Below are positions 1 through 12,171 of a stretch of 64,000 nucleotides of DNA, piece after piece. This DNA is from Hyperoodon ampullatus. Taxonomy: Eukaryota > Chordata > Mammalia > Artiodactyla > Ziphiidae. Location of the stretch: the NCBI GenBank assembly GCA_949752795.1, contig CATKHW010000374.1:496001-560000 (forward strand), given 5' to 3'. The position numbers were made by a program, and so were the translations under genes. Each line of letters starts with the position of its first letter. The stretch's first letter is position 1. The notes below the pieces were generated by a model. It saw nothing but the letters and a program-made list of their open reading frames with translations, had not been told where the DNA came from and ran no database searches.

Positions 1-1739
1 GTTGGTTTTTGGAACGGTACCTGTGCTTATACCAAACTATGGTTTTATGCATCACCCCACCTCTCCTTCCCCCTTAAGCAGGCATAAGAGTGTTTTCTAA
101 ATGAGAGACACTGTTCTCTTTCCTAACTCAGTTCAAGTGTAGCCATGTTTACAGGATCTTCATAAGTGATATCTTATGATAAGTTTCTATTTCTCTGTGA
201 CTTATTTCACTTAAAATCATCGTACCTGAATCCACCCACTTTGCTGCTACTGGTCTTATGACATTGATTTCATGGCTGAGGGATATTCCATCGTACATAA
301 GTACCACAATTTTTTGAACCATTTTTATATTTCCTGGGATATTTAAGGTGTACCCAAGTTGAGGTCCTTGTAAGCAGTGCAGCCCTAAATTTTGGGGTGG
401 CTCTGTCTTATTGATCTTCAGTTTTCCCAAGGTATATTCCCTAGACTGGAAGTGCCCTTGGCTCTGTAGCTCTGTTGTTTACTTGTTTTAGGGAACACAA
501 TTCACTCCTCCAGAGAGGCAGTTGGCAATTTACATCCCGCCCATCAGCATAAAAAGGCTCCCTGTTCTCCAGGGCCTGTCTTGCCTTTCTGGTTTTTACA
601 CATTTTGTGGATGTCCCTTTTGACCGGTGGGAAGTGATACTTCTTTGTAGTGCAGATTTGCATTACCCGCTTGCTTGCTTGGCCAAAAAGGGCGTATGCG
701 TTTTCTCCTGAATATATTCAGGAGAAAACGCATACGCCCTTTTTGGCCAAGTGCATCATTGTCGAAGTTGTGCCCCTCTTCCTGTGCTTTAAAGGCGATT
801 CCAACGTACCTCTTGAAATCTGTTTCCTGCTATTCTGCCTCGCTTTCAAGTCCGCCTCGTTGCCTTCCCTCAACAGATTTTTGGACGATAGTTGTCCTTT
901 ATTACTCGGCCAGTTTGTGAATTGCTGTGCCCCTGAGCTCCATTTTTCAACTCGTTTTTGGTGAGCTGACCGCAGGTCCAAAATTTTGGTTCAGGACCTA
1001 TACTGGTTCCTGGTGGGTGGCTGAGACTTTGGTTAATTCTTCTTCCTGCCGGGAAATTACAGTGATATGTGCCCATCCAAATGCCTAACAGCTACTCTCT
1101 CATTGGTTCTCCCTCTTCCCTTTCATCCTCTGCCAAATTGGCAACCTGTGTGCACCAGGAGGTTAAAGGGGCTGTCTCTGAAAGTTGGGAGGTTGATAGT
1201 AAAGCAGATGGAAAGTCAAACCGGAGCACCAGGAGAGGGACTATTTGTTGAGTTTTAGAAACCTTTCGTATTCACAGTGTGTCCGTTCTCTAGGTTTCCC
1301 GTACATGTTATAGCTGTAGTAATATTCCCTTCAACCTGGAGAGTTGGGACCCATGGAATGTGTGCCATGCATTATTGCTTTAAAGGGTCTGCATTTGCTC
1401 ACCCAATCTCACCAATCCTCTCAGTGCCAAGTGTCCAGCCTTATGCCACATCCAGCTGTCGTTGTAGATAGGGTCATTCCAGGTTTCATCAGAGACCCTG
1501 AAGGAATTGTAAAGAATTTCCCAGTTTTTTTGTTTTGTTTTTGAAATTCCTTTTTATAGTGGGTTTGAGCTGATTCTCGCTGCCATGTTTATGCCAGTCT
1601 AGACACTCTTGATTCCCTTACGGAGACATATCAATACATAGGTTTTAAGATTCTTACTAGTCAGATATATTCCTCTGCGGGAAATATGGGGTTTTGAGTC
1701 CCTTTCACTGAGGAAGGTGTAGGTCTTGTCTATTCCATT
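1..1739. repeat. Satellite unit M1 (subfamily A)
   Basis: This 1,739-bp unit is the phase reference. Palindrome 679-750 is perfect. The ORF2 C-terminal relic is on the minus strand at 149-430. Unusual bases include TACCAAACTATGG near 30-45, AATGAGAGACAC near 100 and TTACCCGC just before the palindrome. I found no difference from M4 in any stretch compared, which makes it one member of the left trimer duplication. Confidence 0.95.
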
Positions 1740-3477
1740 GTTGGTTTTTGGAATGATACCTGTGCTTATATCAAACTCTGGTTTTATGCATCACCCCACC
1801 TCTCCTTCCCCCTTAGCAGGCATAAGAGTGTTTTCTAAATGTGAGACACTGTTCTCTTTCCTAACTCAGCTCAAGTGTAGCCATGTTTACAGGATCTTCA
1901 TAAGTGATATCTTATGATAAGTTTCTTTTTCTGTGTGACTTATTTCACATAGAATCATCGTACCTGAATCCACCCATTTTGCTGCTACTGGTCTTATGAC
2001 ATTGATTTCATGGCTGAGGGATATTCTGTCGTACGTAAGTACCACAATTTTTTGAACCATTTTTATATTTCCTTGGATATTTAAGGTGTACCCAAGTTGA
2101 GGTCCTTGTAAGCAGTGCAGCCCTAAATTTTGGGGTGGCTCTGTCTTATTGATTTTCAGTTTTCCCAAGGTATATTCCCTAGACTGGAAGTGCCCTTGGC
2201 TCTGTAGCTCTGTTCTTTACTTGTTTTATGGAACACAATGCACTCCTCCAGAGAGGCAGTTGACAATTTACAACCCGCCCATCAGCATAACAAGGCTCCC
2301 TGTTCTCCAGGGCCTGTCTTGCCTTTCTGGTTTTTACACATTTTGTGGATGTCCCTTTTGACCGGTGGGAAGTGATACTTCTTTGTAGTGCAGATTTGCA
2401 TTGCCCGCTTGCTTGCTTGGCCAAAATGGGCGTATGCGTTTTCTCCTGAATATATTCAGGAGAAAACGCATACGCCCTTTTTGGCCAAGTGCATCATTGT
2501 CGAAGTTGTGCCCCTCTTCCTGTGCTTTAAAGGCGATTCCAACGTACCTCTTGAAATCTGTTTCCTGCTATTCTGCCTCGCTTTCAAGTCCGCCTTGTTG
2601 CCTTCCCTCAACAGATTTTTGGACGATCGTTGTCCTTTATTACTCGGCCAGTTTGTGAATTGCTGTACTCCTGAGCTCCTTTTTTCAACTCGTTTTTGGT
2701 GAGCAGACCGCAAGTCCAAAATTTTGGTTCAGGACCTATGCTGGTTCCCGGTGGGGGGCTGAGACTTTGGTTAATTCTTCTTCCTGCCGGGAAATTACAG
2801 TGATATGTGCCCGTCCAAATGCCTAACAGCTACTCTCTCATTGGTTCTCCCTCTTCCCTTTCATCCTCTGCCAAATTGGCAACCTGTGCGAACCAGGAGG
2901 TTAAAGGGGCTGTCTCTCCAATTTGGGAGGTTGATAGTAAAGCAGGTGGAAAGTCAAACCGGAGCACCAGGAGAGGGACTATTCGTTGAGTTTTAGAAAC
3001 CTTTCGTATTCACAGTGTGTCCGTTCTCTAGGTTTCCCGTACATGTTATAACTGTAGTAATATTCCCTTCAACCTGGAGAGTTGGGACCCATGGAATGGG
3101 TGCCATGCATTATTGCTTTAAAGGGTCTGCATTTGCTCACCCAATCTCACCAATCCTCTCAGTCCGAAGTCTCCAGCCTTATGCCACATCCAGCTGTCGT
3201 TGTAGATAGGGTCATTCCAGGTTTCATCAGAGACTCTGAAGGAATTGTAAAGAATTTACCAGTTTTTTTGTTTTGTTTTTGAAATTCCTTTTTATAGTGG
3301 GTTTGAGCTGATTCTCGCTGCCATGTTTATGCCAGTCTAGACACACTTGATTACCTTACGGAGACATATCAATACATAGGTTTTAAGATTCTTACTAGTC
3401 AGATATATTCCTCTGTGGGAAATATGGTGTTTTGAGTCCCTTTCACTGAGGAAGGTGTAGGTCTTTTCTATTCCATA
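1740..3477. repeat. Satellite unit M2 (subfamily A, 1,738 bp)
   Basis: One base is missing in CCCTTAGCAGG (about 1814-1816; other units have CCCTTAAGCAGG). M5 shares the deletion. Palindrome 2417-2488 has one mismatch (CAAAATGGG in the left arm). A palindrome-distal change, CTGTACTCCTGAGCTCC near 2665, is also shared only with M5. Confidence 0.95.
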
Positions 3478-5216
3478 GTTGGTTTTTGGAACGGTACCTG
3501 TGCTTATATCAAACTCTGGTTTTATGCATCACCCCACCTCTCCTTCCCCCTTAAGCATGCATAAGAGTGTTTTCTAAATGTGAGACACTGTTCTCTTTCC
3601 TAACTCAGTTCAAGTGTAGCCATGTTTACAGGATCTTCATAAGTGATATCTTATGATAAGTTTCTTTTTCTGTGTGACTTATTTCACTTAGAATCATCGT
3701 ACCTGAATCCACCCATTTTGCTGCTACTGGTCTTATGACATTGATTTCATGGCTGAGGGATATTCCATCGTACGTAAGTACCATAATTTTTTGAACCATT
3801 TTTATATTTCCTGGGATATTTAAGGTGTACCCAAGTTGAGGTCCTTGTAAGCAGTGCAGCCCTAAATTTTGGGGTGGCTCTGTCTTATTGATCTTCAGTT
3901 TTCCCAAGCTATATTCCCTAGACTGGAAGTGCCCTTGGCTCTGTAGCTCTGTTCTCTACTTGTCTTAGGGAACACAATGCACTCCACCAGAGAGGTAGTT
4001 GGCAATTTACATCCCGCCCATCAGCATAACAAGGCTCCCTGTTCTCCAGGGCCTGTCTTGCCTTTCTGGTTTTTACACATTTTGTGGATGTCCCTTTTGA
4101 CCGGTGGGAAGTGATACTTCTTTGTAGTGCAGATTTGCATTGCCCGCTTGCTTGCTTGGCCAAAAAGGGCGTATGCGTTTTCTCCTGAATATATTCAGGA
4201 GAAAACGCATACGCCCTTTTTGGCCAAGTGCATCATTGTCGAAGTTGTGCCCCTCTTCCTGTGCTTTAAAGGCGATTCCAACGTACCTCTTGAAATCTGT
4301 TTCCTGCTATTCTGCCTCGCTTTCAAGTCCGCCTCGTTGCCTTCCCTCAACAGATTTTTGGACGATAGTTGTCCTTTATTACTCGGCCAGTTTGTGAATT
4401 GCTGTGCCCCTGAGCTCCATTTTTCAACTCGTTTTTGGTGAGCTGACCGCAAGTCCAAAATTTTGGTTCAGGACCTATACTGGTTCCCGGTGGGTGGCTG
4501 AGACTTTGGTTAATTCTTCTTCCTGCCGGGAAATTACAGTGATATGTGCCCGTCCAAATGCCTAACAGCTACTCTCTCATTGGTTCTCCCTCATCCCTTT
4601 CATCCTCTGCCAAATTGGCAACCTGTGCGAACCAGGAGGTTAAAGGGGCTGTCTCTCCAAGTTGGGAGGTTGAGAGTAAAGCAGATGGAAAGTCAAACCG
4701 GAGCACCAGGAGAGGGACTATTCGTTGAGTTTTAGAAACCTTTCGTATTCACAGTGTGTCCGTTGTCTAGGTTTCCCGTACATGTTATAGCTGTAGTAAT
4801 ATTCCCTTCAACCTGGAGAGTTGGGACCCATGTAATGTGTGCCATGCATTATTGCTTTAAAGGGTCTGCATTTGCTCACCCAATCTCACCAATCCTCTCA
4901 GTCCCAAGTGTCCAGCCTTATGCCACCTCCAGCTGTCGTTGTAGATAGGGTCATTCCAGGTTTCATCAGAGACCCTGAAGGAATTGTAAAGAATTTCCCA
5001 GGTGTTTTGTTTTATTTTTGAAATTCCTTTTTATAGTGGGTTTGAGCTGATTCTCGCTGCCATGTTTATGCCAGTCTAGACACACTTGATTCCCTTACGG
5101 AGACATATCAATACATAGGTTTTAAGATTCTTACTAGTCAGATATATTCCTCTGCGGGAAATATGGGGTTTTGAGTCCCTTTCACTGAGGAAGGTGTAGG
5201 TCTTGTCTATTCCATA
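3478..5216. repeat. Satellite unit M3 (subfamily A)
   Basis: Palindrome 4156-4227 is perfect. The first ~680 bp pairs closely with M6. The rest is private: CTCATCCCTTT near 4590, GTTGTCTAGG near 4763, CATGTAATGTG near 4830, CCACCTCC near 4925, and an altered T-tract (CAGGTGTTTTGTTTTATTTT, about 5000). The right end of the left trimer duplication therefore lies inside this unit. Confidence 0.95.
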
Positions 5217-6955
5217 GTTGGTTTTTGGAACGGTACCTGTGCTTATACCAAACTATGGTTTTATGCATCACCCCACCTCTCCTTCCCCCTTAAGCAGGCA
5301 TAAGAGTGTTTTCTAAATGAGAGACACTGTTCTCTTTCCTAACTCAGTTCAAGTGTAGCCATGTTTACAGGATCTTCATAAGTGATATCTTATGATAAGT
5401 TTCTATTTCTCTGTGACTTATTTCACTTAAAATCATCGTACCTGAATCCACCCACTTTGCTGCTACTGGTCTTATGACATTGATTTCATGGCTGAGGGAT
5501 ATTCCATCGTACATAAGTACCACAATTTTTTGAACCATTTTTATATTTCCTGGGATATTTAAGGTGTACCCAAGTTGAGGTCCTTGTAAGCAGTGCAGCC
5601 CTAAATTTTGGGGTGGCTCTGTCTTATTGATCTTCAGTTTTCCCAAGGTATATTCCCTAGACTGGAAGTGCCCTTGGCTCTGTAGCTCTGTTGTTTACTT
5701 GTTTTAGGGAACACAATTCACTCCTCCAGAGAGGCAGTTGGCAATTTACATCCCGCCCATCAGCATAAAAAGGCTCCCTGTTCTCCAGGGCCTGTCTTGC
5801 CTTTCTGGTTTTTACACATTTTGTGGATGTCCCTTTTGACCGGTGGGAAGTGATACTTCTTTGTAGTGCAGATTTGCATTACCCGCTTGCTTGCTTGGCC
5901 AAAAAGGGCGTATGCGTTTTCTCCTGAATATATTCAGGAGAAAACGCATACGCCCTTTTTGGCCAAGTGCATCATTGTCGAAGTTGTGCCCCTCTTCCTG
6001 TGCTTTAAAGGCGATTCCAACGTACCTCTTGAAATCTGTTTCCTGCTATTCTGCCTCGCTTTCAAGTCCGCCTCGTTGCCTTCCCTCAACAGATTTTTGG
6101 ACGATAGTTGTCCTTTATTACTCGGCCAGTTTGTGAATTGCTGTGCCCCTGAGCTCCATTTTTCAACTCGTTTTTGGTGAGCTGACCGCAGGTCCAAAAT
6201 TTTGGTTCAGGACCTATACTGGTTCCTGGTGGGTGGCTGAGACTTTGGTTAATTCTTCTTCCTGCCGGGAAATTACAGTGATATGTGCCCATCCAAATGC
6301 CTAACAGCTACTCTCTCATTGGTTCTCCCTCTTCCCTTTCATCCTCTGCCAAATTGGCAACCTGTGTGCACCAGGAGGTTAAAGGGGCTGTCTCTGAAAG
6401 TTGGGAGGTTGATAGTAAAGCAGATGGAAAGTCAAACCGGAGCACCAGGAGAGGGACTATTTGTTGAGTTTTAGAAACCTTTCGTATTCACAGTGTGTCC
6501 GTTCTCTAGGTTTCCCGTACATGTTATAGCTGTAGTAATATTCCCTTCAACCTGGAGAGTTGGGACCCATGGAATGTGTGCCATGCATTATTGCTTTAAA
6601 GGGTCTGCATTTGCTCACCCAATCTCACCAATCCTCTCAGTGCCAAGTGTCCAGCCTTATGCCACATCCAGCTGTCGTTGTAGATAGGGTCATTCCAGGT
6701 TTCATCAGAGACCCTGAAGGAATTGTAAAGAATTTCCCAGTTTTTTTGTTTTGTTTTTGAAATTCCTTTTTATAGTGGGTTTGAGCTGATTCTCGCTGCC
6801 ATGTTTATGCCAGTCTAGACACTCTTGATTCCCTTACGGAGACATATCAATACATAGGTTTTAAGATTCTTACTAGTCAGATATATTCCTCTGCGGGAAA
6901 TATGGGGTTTTGAGTCCCTTTCACTGAGGAAGGTGTAGGTCTTGTCTATTCCATT
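5217..6955. repeat. Satellite unit M4 (subfamily A)
   Basis: Second copy of M1 at +5,216. It shares the same private variants (TACCAAACTATGG, AATGAGAGACAC, TTACCCGC). Palindrome 5895-5966 is perfect. ORF2 C-terminal relic on the minus strand at 5365-5646. Confidence 0.95.
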
Positions 6956-8693
6956 GTTGGTTTTTGGAATGATACCTGTGCTTATATCAAACTCTGGTTT
7001 TATGCATCACCCCACCTCTCCTTCCCCCTTAGCAGGCATAAGAGTGTTTTCTAAATGTGAGACACTGTTCTCTTTCCTAACTCAGCTCAAGTGTAGCCAT
7101 GTTTACAGGATCTTCATAAGTGATATCTTATGATAAGTTTCTTTTTCTGTTTGACTTATTTCACATAGAATCATCGTACCTGAATCCACCCATTTTGCTG
7201 CTACTGGTCTTATGACATTGATTTCATGGCTGAGGGATATTCTGTCGTACGTAAGTACCACAATTTTTTGAACCATTTTTATATTTCCTTGGATATTTAA
7301 GGTGTACCCAAGTTGAGGTCCTTGTAAGCAGTGCAGCCCTAAATTTTGGGGTGGCTCTGTCTTATTGATTTTCAGTTTTCCCAAGGTATATTCCCTAGAC
7401 TGGAAGTGCCCTTGGCTCTGTAGCTCTGTTCTTTACTTGTTTTATGGAACACAATGCACTCCTCCAGAGAGGCAGTTGACAATTTACATCCCGCCCATCA
7501 GCATAACAAAGCTCCCTGTTCTCCAGGGCCTGTCTTGCCTTTCTGGTTTTTACACATTTTGTGGATGTCCCTTTTGACCGGTGGGAAGTGATACTTCTTT
7601 GTAGTGCAGATTTGCATTGCCCGCTTGCTTGCTTGGCCAAAATGGGCGTATGCGTTTTCTCCTGAATATATTCAGGAGAAAACGCATACGCCCTTTTTGG
7701 CCAAGTGCATCATTGTCGAAGTTGTGCCCCTCTTCCTGTGCTTTAAAGGCGATTCCAACGTACCTCTTGAAATCTGTTTCCTGCTATTCTGCCTCGCTTT
7801 CAAGTCCGCCTTGTTGCCTTCCCTCAACAGATTTTTGGACGATCGTTGTCCTTTATTACTCGGCCAGTTTGTGAATTGCTGTACTCCTGAGCTCCTTTTT
7901 TCAACTCGTTTTTGGTGAGCAGACCGCAAGTCCAAAATTTTGGTTCAGGACCTATGCTGGTTCCCGGTGGGGGGCTGAGACTTTGGTTAATTCTTCTTCC
8001 TGCCGGGAAATTACAGTGATATGTGCCCGTCCAAATGCCTAACAGCTACTCTCTCATTGGTTCTCCCTCTTCCCTTTCATCCTCTGCCAAATTGGCAACC
8101 TGTGCGAACCAGGAGGTTAAAGGGGCTGTCTCTCCAATTTGGGAGGTTGATAGTAAAGCAGGTGGAAAGTCAAACCGGAGCACCAGGAGAGGGACTATTC
8201 GTTGAGTTTTAGAAACCTTTCGTATTCACAGTGTGTCCGTTCTCTAGGTTTCCCGTACATGTTATAACTGTAGTAATATTCCCTTCAACCTGGAGAGTTG
8301 GGACCCATGGAATGGGTGCCATGCATTATTGCTTTAAAGGGTCTGCATTTGCTCACCCAATCTCACCAATCCTCTCAGTCCGAAGTCTCCAGCCTTATGC
8401 CACATCCAGCTGTCGTTGTAGATAGGGTCATTCCAGGTTTCATCAGAGACTCTGAAGGAATTGTAAAGAATTTACCAGTTTTTTTGTTTTGTTTTTGAAA
8501 TTCCTTTTTATAGTGGGTTTGAGCTGATTCTCGCTGCCATGTTTATGCCAGTCTAGACACACTTGATTACCTTACGGAGACATATCAATACATAGGTTTT
8601 AAGATTCTTACTAGTCAGATATATTCCTCTGTGGGAAATATGGTGTTTTGAGTCCCTTTCACTGAGGAAGGTGTAGGTCTTTTCTATTCCATA
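6956..8693. repeat. Satellite unit M5 (subfamily A, 1,738 bp)
   Basis: Second copy of M2, carrying the same one-base deletion (CCCTTAGCAGG, about 7030). Differences seen from M2: CTGTTTGAC (about 7148), ACATCCCG where M2 has ACAACCCG, and AACAAAGCTCC (about 7505). Palindrome 7633-7704 has the same left-arm mismatch as M2. Confidence 0.95.
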
Positions 8694-10432
8694 GTTGGTT
8701 TTTGGAACGGTACCTGTGCTTATATCAAACTCTGGTTTTATGCATCACCCCACCTCTCCTTCCCCCTTAAGCAGGCATAAGAGTGTTTTCTAAATGTGAG
8801 ACACTGTTCTCTTTCCTAACTCAGTTCAAGTGTAGCCATGTTTACAGGATCTTCATAAGTGATATCTTATGATAAGTTTCGTTTTCTCTGTGACTTATTT
8901 CACTTAGAATCATCGTACCTGAATCCACCCATTTTGCTGCTACTGGTCTTATGACATTGATTTCATGGCTGAGGGATATTCCATCGTACGTAAGTACCAT
9001 AATTTTTTGAACCATTTTTATATTTCCTGGGATATTTAAGGTGTACCCAAGTTGAGGTCCTTGTAAGCAGTGCAGCCCTAAATTTTGGGGTGGCTCTGTC
9101 TTATTGATCTTCAGTTTTCCCAAGCTATATTCCCTAGACTGGAAGTGCCCTTGGCTCTGTAGCTCTGTTCTCTACTTGTCTTAGGGAACACAATGCACTC
9201 CACCAGAGAGGTAGTTGGCAATTTACATCCCGCCCATCAGCATAACAAGGCTCCCTGTTCTCCAGGGCCTGTCTTGCCTTTCTGGTTTTTACACATTTTG
9301 TGGATGTCCCTTTTGACCGGTGGGAAGTGATACTTCTTTGTAGTGCAGATTTGCATTGCCCGCTTGCTTGCTTGGCCAAAATGGGCGTATGCGTTTTCTC
9401 CTGAATATATTCAGGAGAAAACGCATACGCCCTTTTTGGCCAAGTGCATCATTGTCGAAGTTGTGCCCCTCTTCCTGTGCTTTAAAGGCGATTCCAACGT
9501 ACCTCTTGAAATCTGTTTCCTTCTATTCTGCCTCGGTTTCAAGTCCGCCTCGTTGCCTTCCCTCAACAGATTTTTGGACAATAGTTGTCCTTTATTACTC
9601 AGCCAGTTTGTGAATTGCTGTGCCCCTGAGCTCCATTTTTCAACTCGTTTTTGGTGAGCTGACCGCAAGTCCAAAATTTTGGTTCAGGACCTATACTGAT
9701 TCCCGGTGGGTGGCTGAGACTTTGGTTAATTCTTCTTCCTGCCGGGAAATTACAGTGATATGTGCCCGTCCAAATGCCTAACAGCTACTCTCTCATTGGT
9801 TCTCCCTCTTCCCTTTCATCCTCTGCCAAATTGGCAACCTATGCGAACCAGGAGGTTAAAGGGGCTGTCTCTCCAAGTTGGGAGGTTGATAGTAAAGGAG
9901 ATTTAAAGTCAAACCGGAGCACCAGTAGAGGGACTATTCGTTGAGTTTTAGAAACCTTTCGTATTCACAGTGTGTCCGTTCTCTAGGTTTCCCGTACATG
10001 TTATAACTGTAGTAATATTCCCTTCAACCTGGAGAGTTGGGACCCATGGAATGGGTGCCATGCATTATTGCTTTAAAGGGTCTGCATTTGCTCACCCAAT
10101 CTCACCAATCCTCTCAGTCCCAAGTGTCCAGCCTTATGCCACATCCAGCTGTCGTTGTAGACAGGGTCATTCCAGGTTTCATCATTGACCCTGAAGGAAT
10201 TGTAAAGAATTTCCCAGTTTTTTTGTTTTGTTTTTGAAATTCCTTTTTATAGTGGGTTTGAGCTGATTCTCGCTGCCATGTTTATGCCAGTCTAGACACA
10301 CTTGATTCCCTTACGGAGACATATCAATACATAGGTTTTAAGATTCTTACTAGTCAGATATATTCCTCTGCGGGAAATATGGTGTTTTGTGTCCCTTTCA
10401 CTGAGGAAGGTGTAGGTCTTGTCTATTCCATA
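8694..10432. repeat. Satellite unit M6 (subfamily A)
   Basis: Its first part follows M3 with a few differences (TTTCGTTTTCTCTG near 8877). Palindrome 9372-9443 has one left-arm mismatch. Private changes later include TTCCTTCTATTCTGCCTCGG near 9518, AAAGGAGATTTAAAG near 9895 and CATCATTGACC near 10183. Confidence 0.95.
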
Positions 10433-12171
10433 GGTGGTTTTTGGAACGGTACCTGTGCTTATATCAAACTCTGGTTTTATACATCACCCCACCTCTCCTT
10501 CCCCCTTAAGCAGGCATAAGAGTGTTTTCTAAATGTGAGACACTGTTCTCTTTCCTAACTCAGTTCAAGTGTAGCCATGTTTACAGGATCTTCATAAGTG
10601 ATATCTTATGATAAGTTTCTTTTTCTGTGTGACTTATTTCACATAGAATCATCGTACCTGAATCCACCCATTTTGCTGCTACTGGTCTTATGACATTGAT
10701 TTCATGGCTGAGGGATATTCTGTCGTACGTAAGTACCACAATTTTTTGAACCATGTTTATATTTTCTGGGATACTTAAGGTGTATCCAAGTTGAGGTCCT
10801 TGTATGCAGTGCAGCCCTAAATTTTGGGGTGGCTCTGTCTTATTGATTTTCAGTTTTCCCAAGGTATATTCCCTAGACTGGAAGTGCCCTTGGCTCTGTA
10901 GCTCTGTTGTTTACTTGTTTTAGGGAACACAATTCACTCCTCCAGAGAGGCAGTTGGCAATGTACATCCCGCCCATCAGCATAACAAGGCTCCCTGTTCT
11001 CCAGGGCCTTTCTTGCCTTTCTGGTTTTTACACATTTTGTGGATGTCCCTTTTGACTGGTGGGAAGTGATACTTATTTGTAGTGCAGATTTGCATTGCCC
11101 GCTTGCTTGCTTGGCCAAAAAGGGCGTATGCGTTTTCTCCTGAATATATTCAGGAGAAAACACATACGCCCTTTGTGGACACGTGCATCATTGTCGAAGT
11201 TGTGCCCCTCTTCCTGTGCTTTAAAGGCGATTCCAACGTACCTCTTGAAATCTGTTTCCTGCTATTCTGCCTCACTTTCAAGTCTGCCTCGTTGCCTTCC
11301 CTCAACAGATTTTTGGACGATAGTTGCCCTTTATTACTCGGCTAGTTTGTGAATTGCTGTGCCCCTGAGCTCCATTTTTCAACTCGTTTTTGGTGAGCTG
11401 ACCGCAAGTCCAAAATTTTGTTTCAGGACCTATACTGGTTCCCGGTGGGTGGCTGAGACTTTGGTAAATTCTTCTTCCTGCCGGGAAGTTAGAGTGATAT
11501 GTGCCCGTCCATATGCCTAACAGCTACTCTCTCATTGGTTCTCCCTCTTCCCTTTCATCCTCTGCCAAATTGGCAACCTGTACGAACCAGGAGGTTAAAG
11601 GGGCTGTCTCTCCAAGTTGGGAAGTTGATAGTAAAGCAGATGGAAAGTCAAACCGGAGCACCAGGATAGGGAATATTCGTTGAGTTTTAGAAACCTTTCG
11701 TATTCACAGTGTGTCCGTTCTCTAGGTTTCCCGTACATGTTATAACTGTAGTAATATTCCCTTCAACCTGGAGAGTTGGGACCCATGGAATGGGTGCCAT
11801 GCATTATTGCTTTAAAGGGTCTGCATTTGTTCACCCAATCTCACCAATCCTCTCATTCCCAAGTGTCCAGCCTTATGCCACATCCACCTGTCATTGTAGA
11901 TAGGGTCATTCCAGCTTTCATCAGAGACCCTGAAGGAATTTTAAAGAATTTCCCAGTTTTTTTGTTTTGTTTTTGAAATTCCTTTTTATAGTGGGTTTGA
12001 GCTGATTCTCGCTGCCATGTTTATGCCAGTCTAGACACACATGATTCCCTTACAGAGACATATCAATACATAGGTTTTAAGTTTCTTACTAGTCAGATAT
12101 ATTCCTCTGCGGGAAATATGGGGTTTTGAGTCCCTTTCACTTAGGACGGTGTAGGTCTTTTCTATTCCATA
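10433..12171. repeat. Satellite unit M7 (A with a B-like patch)
   Basis: The first part carries a patch typical of the right-hand subfamily: CCATGTTTATATTTTCTGGG, GATACTTAAGG and TGTATGCAGTG, about 10750-10810. The rest keeps A markers (CCAGGAGG). Palindrome 11111-11182 is the most damaged in the window (four mismatches). The unit begins GGTGG instead of GTTGG. Confidence 0.95.
11111..11182. repeat. Most damaged palindrome copy (M7)
   Basis: The left arm is intact. The right arm has four changes: GAAAACACAT for GAAAACGCAT, one T to G in the T-run, and GGACAC for GGCCAA at the outer end. M8 shares the outer-end change GGACAC at 12916-12921. No matching changes occur in the left arms, so pairing is not being restored. 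Confidence 0.9.

Larger units (their letters stand above)
1..9366. repeat. Left trimer duplication (5,216-bp period)
   Basis: Positions 1 to ~4,150 (M1, M2, start of M3) recur at 5,217 to ~9,366 (M4, M5, start of M6). I found under ten differences, all in the M2/M5 and M3/M6 parts. The 5,216 rather than 5,217 period comes from the shared one-base deletion in M2 and M5. Past the palindrome of M3/M6 the two copies fall back to ordinary unit-to-unit divergence. Confidence 0.9.

Noticed and set aside
149..430. Functional L1 reverse transcriptase or a live mobile element
   Set aside because: Only the region downstream of the catalytic domains is present, with a frameshift, a TGA in nearly every unit and an inserted palindrome.
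679..750. CRISPR-like or terminator-like hairpin
   Set aside because: One palindrome per 1.74 kb inside a mammalian L1-derived satellite; there are no short regularly spaced repeats, cas genes or bacterial context.
650..964. Recurring plus-strand open frame of 104 codons (and similar 60-93 codon frames) in every unit
   Set aside because: It runs through the palindrome and antisense to the ORF2 relic, resembles no known protein, and is present only because the repeat is present. Overlapping frames are equally preserved, which points to DNA homogenisation, not coding.
1130..1145. NFI-like site at TGCCAAATTGGCA
   Set aside because: The half-sites face the wrong way and lack the proper spacer; it is a short chance inverted repeat.
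2149..2361. Extra plus-strand frames seen only in M2 and M5
   Set aside because: They are small frames opened by single substitutions in duplicated units, antisense to the ORF2 relic.
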